Assembly: GCF_000376825.1 (NCBI RefSeq)
Contig: NZ_AQXW01000003.1
Location: 389,498-453,497, forward strand
Length of the DNA stretch: 64,000 bases
From: Demetria terragena DSM 11295
GTDB taxonomy: Bacteria > Actinomycetota > Actinomycetes > Actinomycetales > Dermatophilaceae
Direction of reading: 5' to 3'
Shown one piece after another: positions 1-7,767 of the stretch. The notes beneath the pieces were generated by a model. It was not told where the DNA came from, made no database searches, and saw nothing but the letters and a program-made list of their open reading frames with translations. Position numbers and translations under genes: made by a program. Numbering within the stretch: position 1 is the stretch's first letter; every line of letters starts with the position of its first letter.

Positions 1-616
1 GCTGGCGCGCCCGGTCGACCAGAGAGCGGTCCAACGGTGGGAGGTGTGGAACGGCATTGGCCTCCAACAGGACCGAGGAGACCAGGTGGGTGACAACGTG
101 CAGCGCATACCCGGCGGTGAACGGGTGCCAGGGGAGCGGCTGCTCCAACAGCGAATCGATGAATCGCCACATCGGTTCGGCCAGCGTGGATGGTGGGAGA
201 ACTAGAGCTTCTTGGGTTGGTCGGCGCACGCCCATCTGGCTGAGCCTGGACGCTGGAAACACGATGCCGGTGACACGGGTTTCCTTTTGGCAGGCCGTGA
301 CGAAACCGCAGGTGCTTTGCGTGACAAACAGTTGACCCGTGCCGACAGTGACGATGGGCCCCTGATCAGGATGGATAACGACTGGGCTCGATGCTCGTCC
401 CAACATGACGTGTGCTGGTGTCGCGGGCCGCGTTCGGGTAGCGCTGGGATGCAACCCCACGTGGAAGAGGTCGAAGTCGTCAAGAGAGATGCCGGTGATG
501 GGGTGCGACTCCGACCCTCGGGACACCGGGAACCGCTTGCGGGGTCGGGCTGGCCGCTCGGACGGAAAGGCAGAAACCTGTGGCGTGCCGGACTCGGCGT
601 TGTGCAACGAGTTCAT
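1..616 (-). CDS. AraC-family-type transcriptional regulator (C-terminus beyond window)
   Basis: This reading frame stays open from an ATG at 614-616 to the left edge (205 codons). The ATG overlaps the stop of the upstream MauE-thioredoxin gene (ATGA), so the two are probably translationally coupled. The visible part looks like the ligand-binding/cupin-like N-terminal domain of AraC-type activators: a ligand-side region containing VTVGTGQLFVTQS, a helical stretch, and a terminal LDRSLVDRARQ that would begin the first helix of the HTH half. The HTH motifs themselves lie outside the window, so the family call is inference from domain order. It may regulate the adjacent thiol-redox membrane gene. 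Confidence 0.6.
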   Translation of the reverse strand, partial: MNSLHNAESGTPQVSAFPSERPARPRKRFPVSRGSESHPITGISLDDFDLFHVGLHPSATRTRPATPAHVMLGRASSPVVIHPDQGPIVTVGTGQLFVTQSTCGFVTACQKETRVTGIVFPASRLSQMGVRRPTQEALVLPPSTLAEPMWRFIDSLLEQPLPWHPFTAGYALHVVTHLVSSVLLEANAVPHLPPLDRSLVDRARQ

Positions 617-1629
617 CGATGACCGTCGACGTCGAGTGAGTGCGGGGCACGCTGGGCGTGAGTCAGCGCGTTCTTGACCAAGGTGGCTATGGCGTGCGTG
701 CCTTCGGCGGGGCCATCGGAGACTTCCGGTTTTCCGTCCCGGCCGACATAGACCGCCGCGGGGAGAATGTCCAGACCAAGGTGGTCAGCCAGAGCCTCGC
801 CCTCGTCCTGGTGCAAGTAGGCGCCCAGTTGAGGAAAGTGTCCAAGAGCCGCGCCGGGTGCATCTGCGATCACGACGCGAAGGTCAACACCGTGCGAGCG
901 CAGATCTTCTCGCCACGTCGGCACCTCGTGAGCGACTGCTAGACATGCTGAACAGGTAGTGCTCAAGAAAATCAGGACCGCGCGGTCCTCATGGACCAGG
1001 GTGCGTACGTCGTGTCGCGCACCAAAGAGATCGAGCAGATAGGCCTCGGGGAGTACGTCCGACGTTGGCTCAGACGGTGGCGCGGCGGCGATCGGCGTGC
1101 GGTGGCGCTGGCGTGCCATCACCTCGAGCACCACGATGGCGCCGGCCAGCAGCAAGCCCAATTGGAGGAGCCCCGCATCGGGGGAGGTCAGGTTGCTCGC
1201 ACGCTGTATGACCGACCCGTTCTGAGACCCCGAGAGCCCGATCACGCTCAAGGCGAGCAGTCCGAACGCACGCGTGAGCGTTGCCGGACCCACAGGCTGA
1301 TCGTCGAACCGGCCGAAGCAGGCACAGTGCGCGGGTTCCTCGAAGCGCAGCGCGCGACCCAGCACCACGATGAACACCAGGAACATGCCCACGGCAGCGA
1401 TGGCTGCGATTCCCGACCATGGCGCGGGGGAGGCGAGCACGGTCAGCGCGACAGCAACCTCAGCGACAGCCCAGAGCCGGGCCGCCAAAGCGGTGCTGAG
1501 GGTGCGGTGCAGCCGTAGCGAGCGTAGTGCGGCGTGATGTGCTGCGGGGCTGGCGAGCTGCGCGACGCCGCTGAGGCCGAGCGCTGTCGCGGTGGCCACC
1601 TCAGCCAGAACCGCGACTCCGGAGTTCAT
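613..1629 (-). CDS. MauE/DoxX-like membrane protein fused to a thioredoxin-like domain
   Basis: 338 aa. The N-terminal half has about five hydrophobic helices (roughly 4-25, 46-66, 73-95, 118-137, 151-170) and a CACFG motif at 102-106. This is typical of the MauE family, whose founding member helps form disulfides during methylamine dehydrogenase maturation. After a linker, a thioredoxin-like domain begins near 195 with the redox pair C226-S-A-C229 in FLSTTCSAC. The protein is therefore a likely membrane thiol oxidoreductase combining a quinone-type electron relay with its own thioredoxin. No methylamine dehydrogenase genes are visible, so the substrate is unknown. It overlaps the AraC-type gene downstream by ATGA. 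Confidence 0.75.
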   Translation of the reverse strand: MNSGVAVLAEVATATALGLSGVAQLASPAAHHAALRSLRLHRTLSTALAARLWAVAEVAVALTVLASPAPWSGIAAIAAVGMFLVFIVVLGRALRFEEPAHCACFGRFDDQPVGPATLTRAFGLLALSVIGLSGSQNGSVIQRASNLTSPDAGLLQLGLLLAGAIVVLEVMARQRHRTPIAAAPPSEPTSDVLPEAYLLDLFGARHDVRTLVHEDRAVLIFLSTTCSACLAVAHEVPTWREDLRSHGVDLRVVIADAPGAALGHFPQLGAYLHQDEGEALADHLGLDILPAAVYVGRDGKPEVSDGPAEGTHAIATLVKNALTHAQRAPHSLDVDGHR

Positions 1630-1689
1630 GGTCTTGGCCGGTCCGAGGTGGTGGTCACGTGACTTCTCCTGATGGTGCTGTGCTTCAAC

Positions 1690-2697
1690 CTATCCAGTAA
1701 TGCGCTGACAACTTGCCACGGTGACGAGCCCCAACCGGACACCAGTGACGGTCATCCCCCGAGCATTGTTCGCGGGGGCCGTGTCATTCCCCAAGTAGGC
1801 CAGATAGTACGTGCTGTTGACGCCGATATCGAGTGCGCCTTCACGTTGAATGGTGAGTGGTGTCGTGGGACTGATGGCTCGAGGCGTGGTGAATTGAGCG
1901 GCTTGGCCTCCAGATCCGAGAAGGCTCAAGCCGAGATTGCTCCCGCCGGCGGTCCAACTTCCAGTGCCCACGCTCAAGGCTGAGGTGGAGTAGAGCAGGA
2001 ATTGAGTGCCGGCGGGGATGGTGCCTCCGGTGACCCGAATTTGAAAGGACGGACGGTTCGTCAGGCTCAGGCCGACGGTTTGGCACCAACCGAAGTCGAT
2101 CTGTACATCCATCGCCAAGTCGGGCACCGGAGCGACGGTGCCCGCCTGCGGATCGAAGCAGACGAAGGCGCCAACGGCTGTTCCGACTCCCACGCCGCCT
2201 GCCGACATGATGGCGATGTCATCGGTCTGAATTGTGTCCGGAGTGACGATCCTGGTGGTGTAGGTGCCGATGCCATTGACGCTCAAGCCGGTCAGGCCGA
2301 TCGTGAAGGATTCACCGCCGTTCAGGGCGCGTGAGGTCCGGAATGTAGCGGTGGTGCCGCCGATGCTGGCAACGCTGAGGGTGGCGCCGGGGAAGACGAA
2401 ATTGCCCACATTGACGGCCGCGGTACCACCGGTACTGATCGTGATCTCGGTGCCAGCGGGAACTGTGCCCTCTGTGGCGGTGTAGGTGAAGCCCGGCTGG
2501 TTAGCGCTGAGCACGGCAACATTCACCAACGAGCAGTTGGTGGCCGTGACCGCCAGGTTGGCGGTGCTCGCCGCGTGCGCCGGGGCCGCGGTGGCCAGGG
2601 CGATGACCGGGACGCTCCAAGCGGCACCTTGCACGATGGCGCGGCGCGCTACTGGGCGGCGCGATTCATCAGATGTGAAATGGTGCGTGACGGTCAT
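1690..2697 (-). CDS. Tat-type secreted protein of unknown function
   Basis: 335 aa. The N-terminus has an RR pair (R18-R19), a moderately hydrophobic stretch (about 22-40) and an AHA-A cleavage site near residue 42, which is a twin-arginine-like signal peptide. The mature part is rich in Ser, Thr, Gly, Ala and Val, and contains two related beta-rich halves with recurring PAGT and GLSL-type segments, which suggests duplicated immunoglobulin-like folds. Four cysteines could form disulfides, consistent with the redox membrane gene immediately downstream on the same strand. A GGGG-rich ribosome site precedes the ATG. I do not recognise a family; a surface or adhesion-type protein is the best guess. 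Confidence 0.6.
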   Translation of the reverse strand: MTVTHHFTSDESRRPVARRAIVQGAAWSVPVIALATAAPAHAASTANLAVTATNCSLVNVAVLSANQPGFTYTATEGTVPAGTEITISTGGTAAVNVGNFVFPGATLSVASIGGTTATFRTSRALNGGESFTIGLTGLSVNGIGTYTTRIVTPDTIQTDDIAIMSAGGVGVGTAVGAFVCFDPQAGTVAPVPDLAMDVQIDFGWCQTVGLSLTNRPSFQIRVTGGTIPAGTQFLLYSTSALSVGTGSWTAGGSNLGLSLLGSGGQAAQFTTPRAISPTTPLTIQREGALDIGVNSTYYLAYLGNDTAPANNARGMTVTGVRLGLVTVASCQRITG

Positions 2698-2988
2698 TTC
2701 GTGTTCCCCTCAATGCGTGGTGATCGCCCCAAGATCCGCCCAGACGAGCCGACATATGGAGAGAATCACATATTGACGGAGGGGCTACGGCAGAGTCGCT
2801 ATGTCTGACGCAAGTTGTCGCAAATCGTGGCGAAGCGGGAAATAATAATGAAAGCACCGGCAGAAGCAACAATGCTTACGTTGCAGATTGACGTTTACGT
2901 AACGCCTATGTGTTCACTATATTGCACAGCGTTCACATTCTTTAAACTATAGAAAAACTGCATTTGGTGTACGCGTTACCGTAGCGCG
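2698..2988. promoter_or_regulatory. AT-rich divergent promoter region
   Basis: This 291-bp gap lies between two divergent genes. Its right half (about 2820-2985) is clearly richer in A and T than its surroundings. It contains the palindrome TTACGTAA at 2895-2902 and several -10-like boxes (TATATT near 2928, TATAGA near 2948). No gene is seen. Promoters for both the secreted-protein gene and the 2989 gene presumably lie here; exact start sites cannot be assigned by eye. Confidence 0.45.
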
Positions 2989-4134
2989 ATGATGAGGTTC
3001 ACGGTAGGGGTTCTCGGGACCGCTGTTGAGGTCGTCCTCGATCGCGCATCGATCAGCGACGAGTTGGCTGAGGAGCTTTACCGCGGGTGGCAGCACTGCG
3101 TGACCGACCGGCAGCCAGCGGAACAAGTGTTCGTCGCCATCGGCCACCGGGCCGTCGTGCCCGAGGAGTACACCTGGTTTGTCCGAGCGCTATCGCCCGA
3201 CGGCGCGGCGGCTCAGTTGTCCGACGTGATCGTGGGGACCGCGCTGGCCACCTTGATTCCGCCAGATGCGGATGGTCCGGTCCGGCCGGTGAAGGTCGGA
3301 ATCTATGCCGGCGGCACCGTGACATCTGGTGGCGAGGGTGTCCTGTACGGCGACCTGGCCAACCTGGGAGGGCACCGTCGAAGCCGGGTGATGGACGCAC
3401 TGTGCGCACGTCATGAATACCTGTCCGACACCGCCCTCGCACTCGAGTTGTCCACCGGGATCATCGGCGGTGCCGCGAAGCCATTCACGCGATTCACTCA
3501 CGGCCGACTGAGCTCACGTGTAGAGGTCCCTCTTGCCGAGGCGGGTTTCCGGCCCGGAACGTCGGCTCTGGGTCGACTGGTCGTGTTCCTGGACTGGCTG
3601 CCTGAGCCCGGGCCCGCATCGTGGGAGCCGCTTTCTCTACCCGAGGCGGCCGTACGGCTGGCCCCGGCGATGCCGATCTTCCCTGCGCTGCAGCATCCCC
3701 TCCAGGAGTTGGTGACCATGCTCGATCGCGTGAGCGCCTCGGTGCGTGTGCAGTTCCACGACGAGCGAGATCTTCCTGGCCTCATCGAGGACGTGCTGTC
3801 CACGCAGATTGAGGCCCCGTTGGTCTTGCCCATCGATTGTGCTGTCGATGAGAGCACTCCGCCCCGGCGTGGGGCGATGAGAAGAGTTCCGTTGCGCGAT
3901 GGCGTCAGTGATGGGACGACCATGGCGATGTTGCGGGTGGACCGTCAACCCTTGGCAGTCACGGGCATTGCACCGCACGTGTGGGACCTCAGTCGTTCCT
4001 GGATCAGCGCCGAAGACCTCACGGCCGCTTTGGTCGAGCGGTTGGGCGTGCCGGATGGTGTCGACCCCGGTGAACTGGTCGACGATGCGGTCCGGCAACT
4101 TGTCGAACAGAACGTGATGGTCCGCCTGGACTGA
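2989..4134 (+). CDS. HprK-like/PqqD-like two-domain protein with degenerate P-loop
   Basis: 381 aa, unfamiliar as a whole. Residues 115-170 follow the pattern of HPr-kinase-like domains: a Gly-rich segment, then a helix, then YLSD (144-147) and a KPF motif (164-166), where typical members have a GxxGxGKS loop, YLSDE and KP. The loop here reads GDLANLGGHRRS and lacks the GKS lysine, so nucleotide binding is doubtful. The last 70 residues (312-381) resemble PqqD: HVWDLS, a helix pair and a terminal LVEQNVMVRL. HprK-PqqD combinations are known near peptide-modification clusters, but no such enzymes are nearby. It begins ATGATG; the next gene starts 80 bp downstream. Function is unassigned. Confidence 0.5.
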   Translation: MMRFTVGVLGTAVEVVLDRASISDELAEELYRGWQHCVTDRQPAEQVFVAIGHRAVVPEEYTWFVRALSPDGAAAQLSDVIVGTALATLIPPDADGPVRPVKVGIYAGGTVTSGGEGVLYGDLANLGGHRRSRVMDALCARHEYLSDTALALELSTGIIGGAAKPFTRFTHGRLSSRVEVPLAEAGFRPGTSALGRLVVFLDWLPEPGPASWEPLSLPEAAVRLAPAMPIFPALQHPLQELVTMLDRVSASVRVQFHDERDLPGLIEDVLSTQIEAPLVLPIDCAVDESTPPRRGAMRRVPLRDGVSDGTTMAMLRVDRQPLAVTGIAPHVWDLSRSWISAEDLTAALVERLGVPDGVDPGELVDDAVRQLVEQNVMVRLD

Positions 4135-4214
4135 CCTCGGGCCCCTGTGGATAACTCCCGAGGCGGAGTCAGGAATTTCTCTACCGTGGGCATTCCTGGT
4201 GAAAGGAGTGACCC

Positions 4215-4511
4215 ATGTCCTATTCGGTGAATCCGTCTGAATTGCAAGATATCTCAGGCCGAGCGGTCGGTGCCGTTGGTGACCTCGAGAGCGTGCCCAC
4301 GGACTTGGGGCGACTGCTACGCGCGGTGGGTGAGGCGTCGGGCAGCCCCGTGGTCGCGGCCGCAGCCTTGAGCGCAGCTCGCCGTTGGCAGCCTGCGGCC
4401 GAAGGCATGGTGCGCGAAGCACGAGGGCTCGCACGGGGGCTGGGTGCGGTAGGTGCCCAGTACGAGGCAACCGAAAGAGCGCAAGGTCAACGGTTCGGGA
4501 CGTCCCCATGA
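4215..4511 (+). CDS. Small WXG100/ESAT-6-like helical protein
   Basis: 98 aa with no signal peptide, and nearly all predicted helix with a break around 42-45. This is the size and hairpin shape of ESAT-6/WXG100 proteins exported by type VII secretion. A tryptophan sits at 58 (RRWQP) rather than in a perfect WXG. The C-terminal tail has Y83-E-A-T-E87, which matches the YxxxD/E export signal. A good ribosome site (AAAGGAG) precedes the ATG. Its stop overlaps the next start (ATGA), a typical arrangement for partner proteins. No ESX core genes (EccB, EccC, EccD, MycP) occur in the window, so export is inferred. Confidence 0.6.
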   Translation: MSYSVNPSELQDISGRAVGAVGDLESVPTDLGRLLRAVGEASGSPVVAAAALSAARRWQPAAEGMVREARGLARGLGAVGAQYEATERAQGQRFGTSP

Positions 4512-5770
4512 AACTCGGCGAGATCGTTCCTGGCGGGGGAGTGGTCCTCCAGGATTTCGGGGGTGATCCGGCTGATATTCACCTGTCGGGTCAGGAACTC
4601 ACCCAAGTAGGCCACCGGCTGCAGCGCCAGTCCCGGGCGAGCGCATTGCACGGCTCGCAGGCGGTTCAGAACTGGCTCGGAAGTGCCTCCGTCGCCTACG
4701 CGACCTGCAACGGTCAGCACGTCAGAGGAACCGCCGCCGCGTCGACGAAGGCGCAGCGTGCCGGAACTGTCTCCCAGAGTTTCGCGACTCAACTCAGGCG
4801 AATCCAGCGGGAGGGCGCGGCTGCGGTCCGCGAGCGTACTCGACTCACGCGCGAGTTGGATGCGGCGCTGCGTCAACGATCCGCGGAGGTGGTGGGACCG
4901 GGCCGCGATCTCGGAGCCGAGGAAGACATCCTAGACCTGCGCCGACGGATCACGGCGCAGACCCGCATCCTGGAACGGCTCGACGGCGAGCTCGGGCGAG
5001 TTCGCAAGAAATTCGGCGACGATCTGCTCGACCTCGTACCGGCGACGATGGTGGCCTGGTACTACACGGCCCAGACCGGCCATGAGACTTACAAGAACGT
5101 CAAGACGATACGCAAAGCACCCGCGACGGTTCGCAGAGTCGCGACCGCAGCGCGTGCGTTGCGGGCAGCATCCCGATCCCGCGATCCCGCCAAGATCGAG
5201 GCGGCTCGCAAAGAACTCGTGGCCGCCCGCCGGGCGCTCACCAGCTTGCCCGCAGGCGCCAAGCAACTCGACCAGGTGCACAAGGCCTCCAATTCAAAAA
5301 TGGCCAGGAAGCTCCTCGAAAAGGAGCCCGTGAAGCGGCGCGCCGAAAGATCACGCGTGCTCAAGGTCGCCAACAACCCAGCCGTACGCCGAGTGCTCGG
5401 ACCGGTCGGCGTGGTGACGACCGTCTACGGCGGGGGCAAGGATGCCGTCACTGGCGGTGGTAAGGACGGCGCTCAAGGCGTCGCCACGCGAACATCTGGA
5501 GTGCTGGTCGCGGGTGGCACGGGCCTGATGATGACGACCGCAGGCGCACCCCTGGGAGCGGTGCTCGTCGTGACGGGGCTCTCGATCAAGGCGTCCATGT
5601 GGCTCTGGGACCGCGCCCAAGGGGGGAGCGGTAGGCCCGTCCAGCGGAGCCCGGAACGGATCCGCCGGCTTCGTGCATTGCACAACTCCCGGAGCGGGAC
5701 CATCGCGATATCAAGCGAGTCCAAGCCCAGAAAAATCAACACTGAACACACGCGTAGGGGGAACCGATGA
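4508..5770 (+). CDS. WXG100-domain protein with coiled coil and glycine-rich C-terminus (possible T7SS effector)
   Basis: 420 aa from the ATG at 4508, chosen because it overlaps the preceding stop; upstream in-frame codons read as another frame of that gene. Residues 20-100 are helical with a WLG (WXG) turn at 56-58. Residues 100-170 are a charged coiled coil with heptad-like Arg/Glu/Leu spacing. Residues 180-300 are basic helices. Residues 330-385 are a Gly/Ala/Val-rich hydrophobic segment with repeated GGGKD, followed by a basic tail. The order resembles LXG/WXG polymorphic effectors, but I see no nuclease, NADase or ADP-ribosyltransferase motif. The next gene overlaps by ATGA and may encode a chaperone or immunity protein. 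Confidence 0.55.
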   Translation: MKLGEIVPGGGVVLQDFGGDPADIHLSGQELTQVGHRLQRQSRASALHGSQAVQNWLGSASVAYATCNGQHVRGTAAASTKAQRAGTVSQSFATQLRRIQREGAAAVRERTRLTRELDAALRQRSAEVVGPGRDLGAEEDILDLRRRITAQTRILERLDGELGRVRKKFGDDLLDLVPATMVAWYYTAQTGHETYKNVKTIRKAPATVRRVATAARALRAASRSRDPAKIEAARKELVAARRALTSLPAGAKQLDQVHKASNSKMARKLLEKEPVKRRAERSRVLKVANNPAVRRVLGPVGVVTTVYGGGKDAVTGGGKDGAQGVATRTSGVLVAGGTGLMMTTAGAPLGAVLVVTGLSIKASMWLWDRAQGGSGRPVQRSPERIRRLRALHNSRSGTIAISSESKPRKINTEHTRRGNR

Positions 5771-6537
5771 ATCAACCTGCACCTGAGCCCACCTTTCTCG
5801 GCAGATTCAGTGATGAGGAGTTAGTCCTTCTAGACGCTGAACATGGGCTGGTTAATTTGCCCCAATACAACGCCATGAATCGTCGGCAGCAAGACCGGGC
5901 CTTAGCAGGCGGGCTCCGGATGCTTCAGGCTCGGGAAGGTGGACTCGACATTGATGCAGGGACGGTCGATCTTCCTCAGCATCAGTGCGACCTATTTGAT
6001 TTTCGGTCCGGAGCGAGTTGCGTACTCATGATGCAGATTCTGCGCCCCGAGCCGGGTGGCGAGGTGGGCCTGGTCCATGACCATTACGCCTTTGTCGATG
6101 ATGACTTCGTGCTTCTGGAAGACGTCGACGTCGAGGGGATGCACGACTACTGGGCTCTTCACCTGCACGAACTTGTAGGGGCACTGCAGGCCCGGATTCC
6201 GGAGCAGCTCGACGGGCAAGACGGCGCCGGTGAGCCTGTCACCGTGGACCTCAGTGCGGTGGCAGCTGGTCAGAGCACCGCGACCATCGATCTCGTCGGA
6301 CGTGCGCTCATACAGATCGACGCCACGGTCTGGCGGGCGCCAGCGACTCCTGACCCAGTGCTGTGCTCGGTGGTGGTCGGCGACCGCGGGACCTACGCGA
6401 CGGTGGCGATCGATGGCGCGCGAGGTCCGATCACCATGGTGCCCATCAGCCGAACTCGCCTGGGGCAGGAGGTCGTACGGCTGCTTGATCCTGACAGGCA
6501 TGACTCGGACAGCGTGACCCTGACGCCCGCACCCTGA
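5767..6537 (+). CDS. Acidic cytosolic protein, possible partner of the WXG100 protein
   Basis: 256 aa without signal or membrane segments, and strongly acidic (clusters such as DDDFVLLEDVDVE). A helical N-terminus (15-60) is followed by an alpha/beta body. The final segment, about 195-245, has three beta strands and a helix ending GQEVVRLL. The layout loosely recalls EspG-type chaperones of ESX substrates, or an immunity protein. I could not confirm either, so this is only a hypothesis from its ATGA overlap with the WXG100-domain gene. It ends 26 bp before the dxr start, but base composition and function suggest dxr belongs to a separate, older block. Confidence 0.5.
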   Translation: MNQPAPEPTFLGRFSDEELVLLDAEHGLVNLPQYNAMNRRQQDRALAGGLRMLQAREGGLDIDAGTVDLPQHQCDLFDFRSGASCVLMMQILRPEPGGEVGLVHDHYAFVDDDFVLLEDVDVEGMHDYWALHLHELVGALQARIPEQLDGQDGAGEPVTVDLSAVAAGQSTATIDLVGRALIQIDATVWRAPATPDPVLCSVVVGDRGTYATVAIDGARGPITMVPISRTRLGQEVVRLLDPDRHDSDSVTLTPAP

Positions 6538-6563
6538 CATCAGCACCCTGACATCATGATCCG

Positions 6564-7751
6564 GTGACTGTTACGCCTCGCACCATTGCCCTGCTCGGCT
6601 CGACCGGGTCAATCGGGACCCAAGCTCTTCAGCTTGTCGCCGCTCACCCAGACCGGTTTCGGGTGACAGCGCTGGCTGCCGGTGGTCGCAATCTTGACCT
6701 CGTAGCCCAGCAAGCGCTCGAGACCAGAGCCGAACTCGTCGGTGTCGCCCGCGGTGAGGTGACCGAGCTCACCGAGCGGATCACGACTCTGGCTCGTGAG
6801 GCGGGGGGCGGGGCATACCGTCCGGAGATTGTCGTGGGCGAGGACGCGGCGCGCGCCGTGGCCGCGAGCGGCGCTGATGTCGTCCTGAACGGGATCACCG
6901 GGTCCATTGGCCTGCGTCCCACTATCGCGGCCTTGCAGGCAGGTTCCACCTTGGCACTGGCCAACAAGGAATCGCTGATCGTCGGAGGCCCGATCGTCAA
7001 GCACCTGGCGCGGCCCGGCCAGGTCGTCCCCGTGGACTCCGAGCACAGCGCCATCGCGCAGTGCCTGCGCACCGGAAGCCGGGACGAGGTTCGCCGGCTC
7101 GTCCTCACGGCCAGCGGGGGACCGTTCCGCGGACGTAGTCTGGACGAGCTCACCGAGGTCACGCCGCAGCAGGCGCTCGCGCACCCCAACTTTGCGATGG
7201 GCAAGGTCATCACGACGAACTCTGCGACCTTGGTCAACAAGGGTCTCGAAGTGATTGAGGCACACCTCCTCTTCGATGTGTCCTACGACAACATCGAGGT
7301 CGTGGTCCACCCCCAGCAACTCATTCACTCCATGGTGGAGTTCGTCGACGGTGCCGTAGTCGCGCAACTCGGGTTGCCGACCATGCTGGTGCCGATCGCC
7401 TTGGGCATGGGGTGGCCAGATCGGGTGCCCGAGGCGGAGACGCCGATTGACTGGAGTCAGGCCGCCGACTGGAGGTTCGAACCGCTGGACGACCGTGCCT
7501 TTCCCGCGGTACGCCTGGCGCGTCAGGTCGGCGTAGCGGGGGCGACCTTCCCAGCGGTCTACAACGCGGCGAACGAAGAATGTGTCGAAGCCTTCCATGA
7601 CGGTCGCCTCGGTTTCCCGGACATCATCAGGACCGTCGCACGCGTCGTCGAGCAGCACTCCGTCGAAGGCGGAGAGCTCACCGTCGAACAGGTCCTCCTC
7701 GCCGAGCAGTGGGCGCGCGATGAGGCCCAGCGCTTGCTCAGCCAGGCGTGA
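6564..7751 (+). CDS. dxr: 1-deoxy-D-xylulose 5-phosphate reductoisomerase
   Basis: 395 aa, normal family length. It converts DXP to 2-C-methyl-D-erythritol 4-phosphate with NADPH, the committed step of the MEP isoprenoid pathway. The NADPH loop GSTGSIG is at 12-18, ANKES at 133-137, the metal/substrate motif DSEHSA at 158-163 and NKGLEVIEAH at 225-234. The GTG start is set by alignment of the N-terminal strand. The following genes rip1 and ispG make the neighbourhood known from mycobacteria and other actinomycetes (dxr-rip1-gcpE), so two MEP pathway enzymes of this organism lie within 5 kb. Confidence 0.96.
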   Translation: MTVTPRTIALLGSTGSIGTQALQLVAAHPDRFRVTALAAGGRNLDLVAQQALETRAELVGVARGEVTELTERITTLAREAGGGAYRPEIVVGEDAARAVAASGADVVLNGITGSIGLRPTIAALQAGSTLALANKESLIVGGPIVKHLARPGQVVPVDSEHSAIAQCLRTGSRDEVRRLVLTASGGPFRGRSLDELTEVTPQQALAHPNFAMGKVITTNSATLVNKGLEVIEAHLLFDVSYDNIEVVVHPQQLIHSMVEFVDGAVVAQLGLPTMLVPIALGMGWPDRVPEAETPIDWSQAADWRFEPLDDRAFPAVRLARQVGVAGATFPAVYNAANEECVEAFHDGRLGFPDIIRTVARVVEQHSVEGGELTVEQVLLAEQWARDEAQRLLSQA

Positions 7752-7767
7752 GATCCTCAGAGACGTG

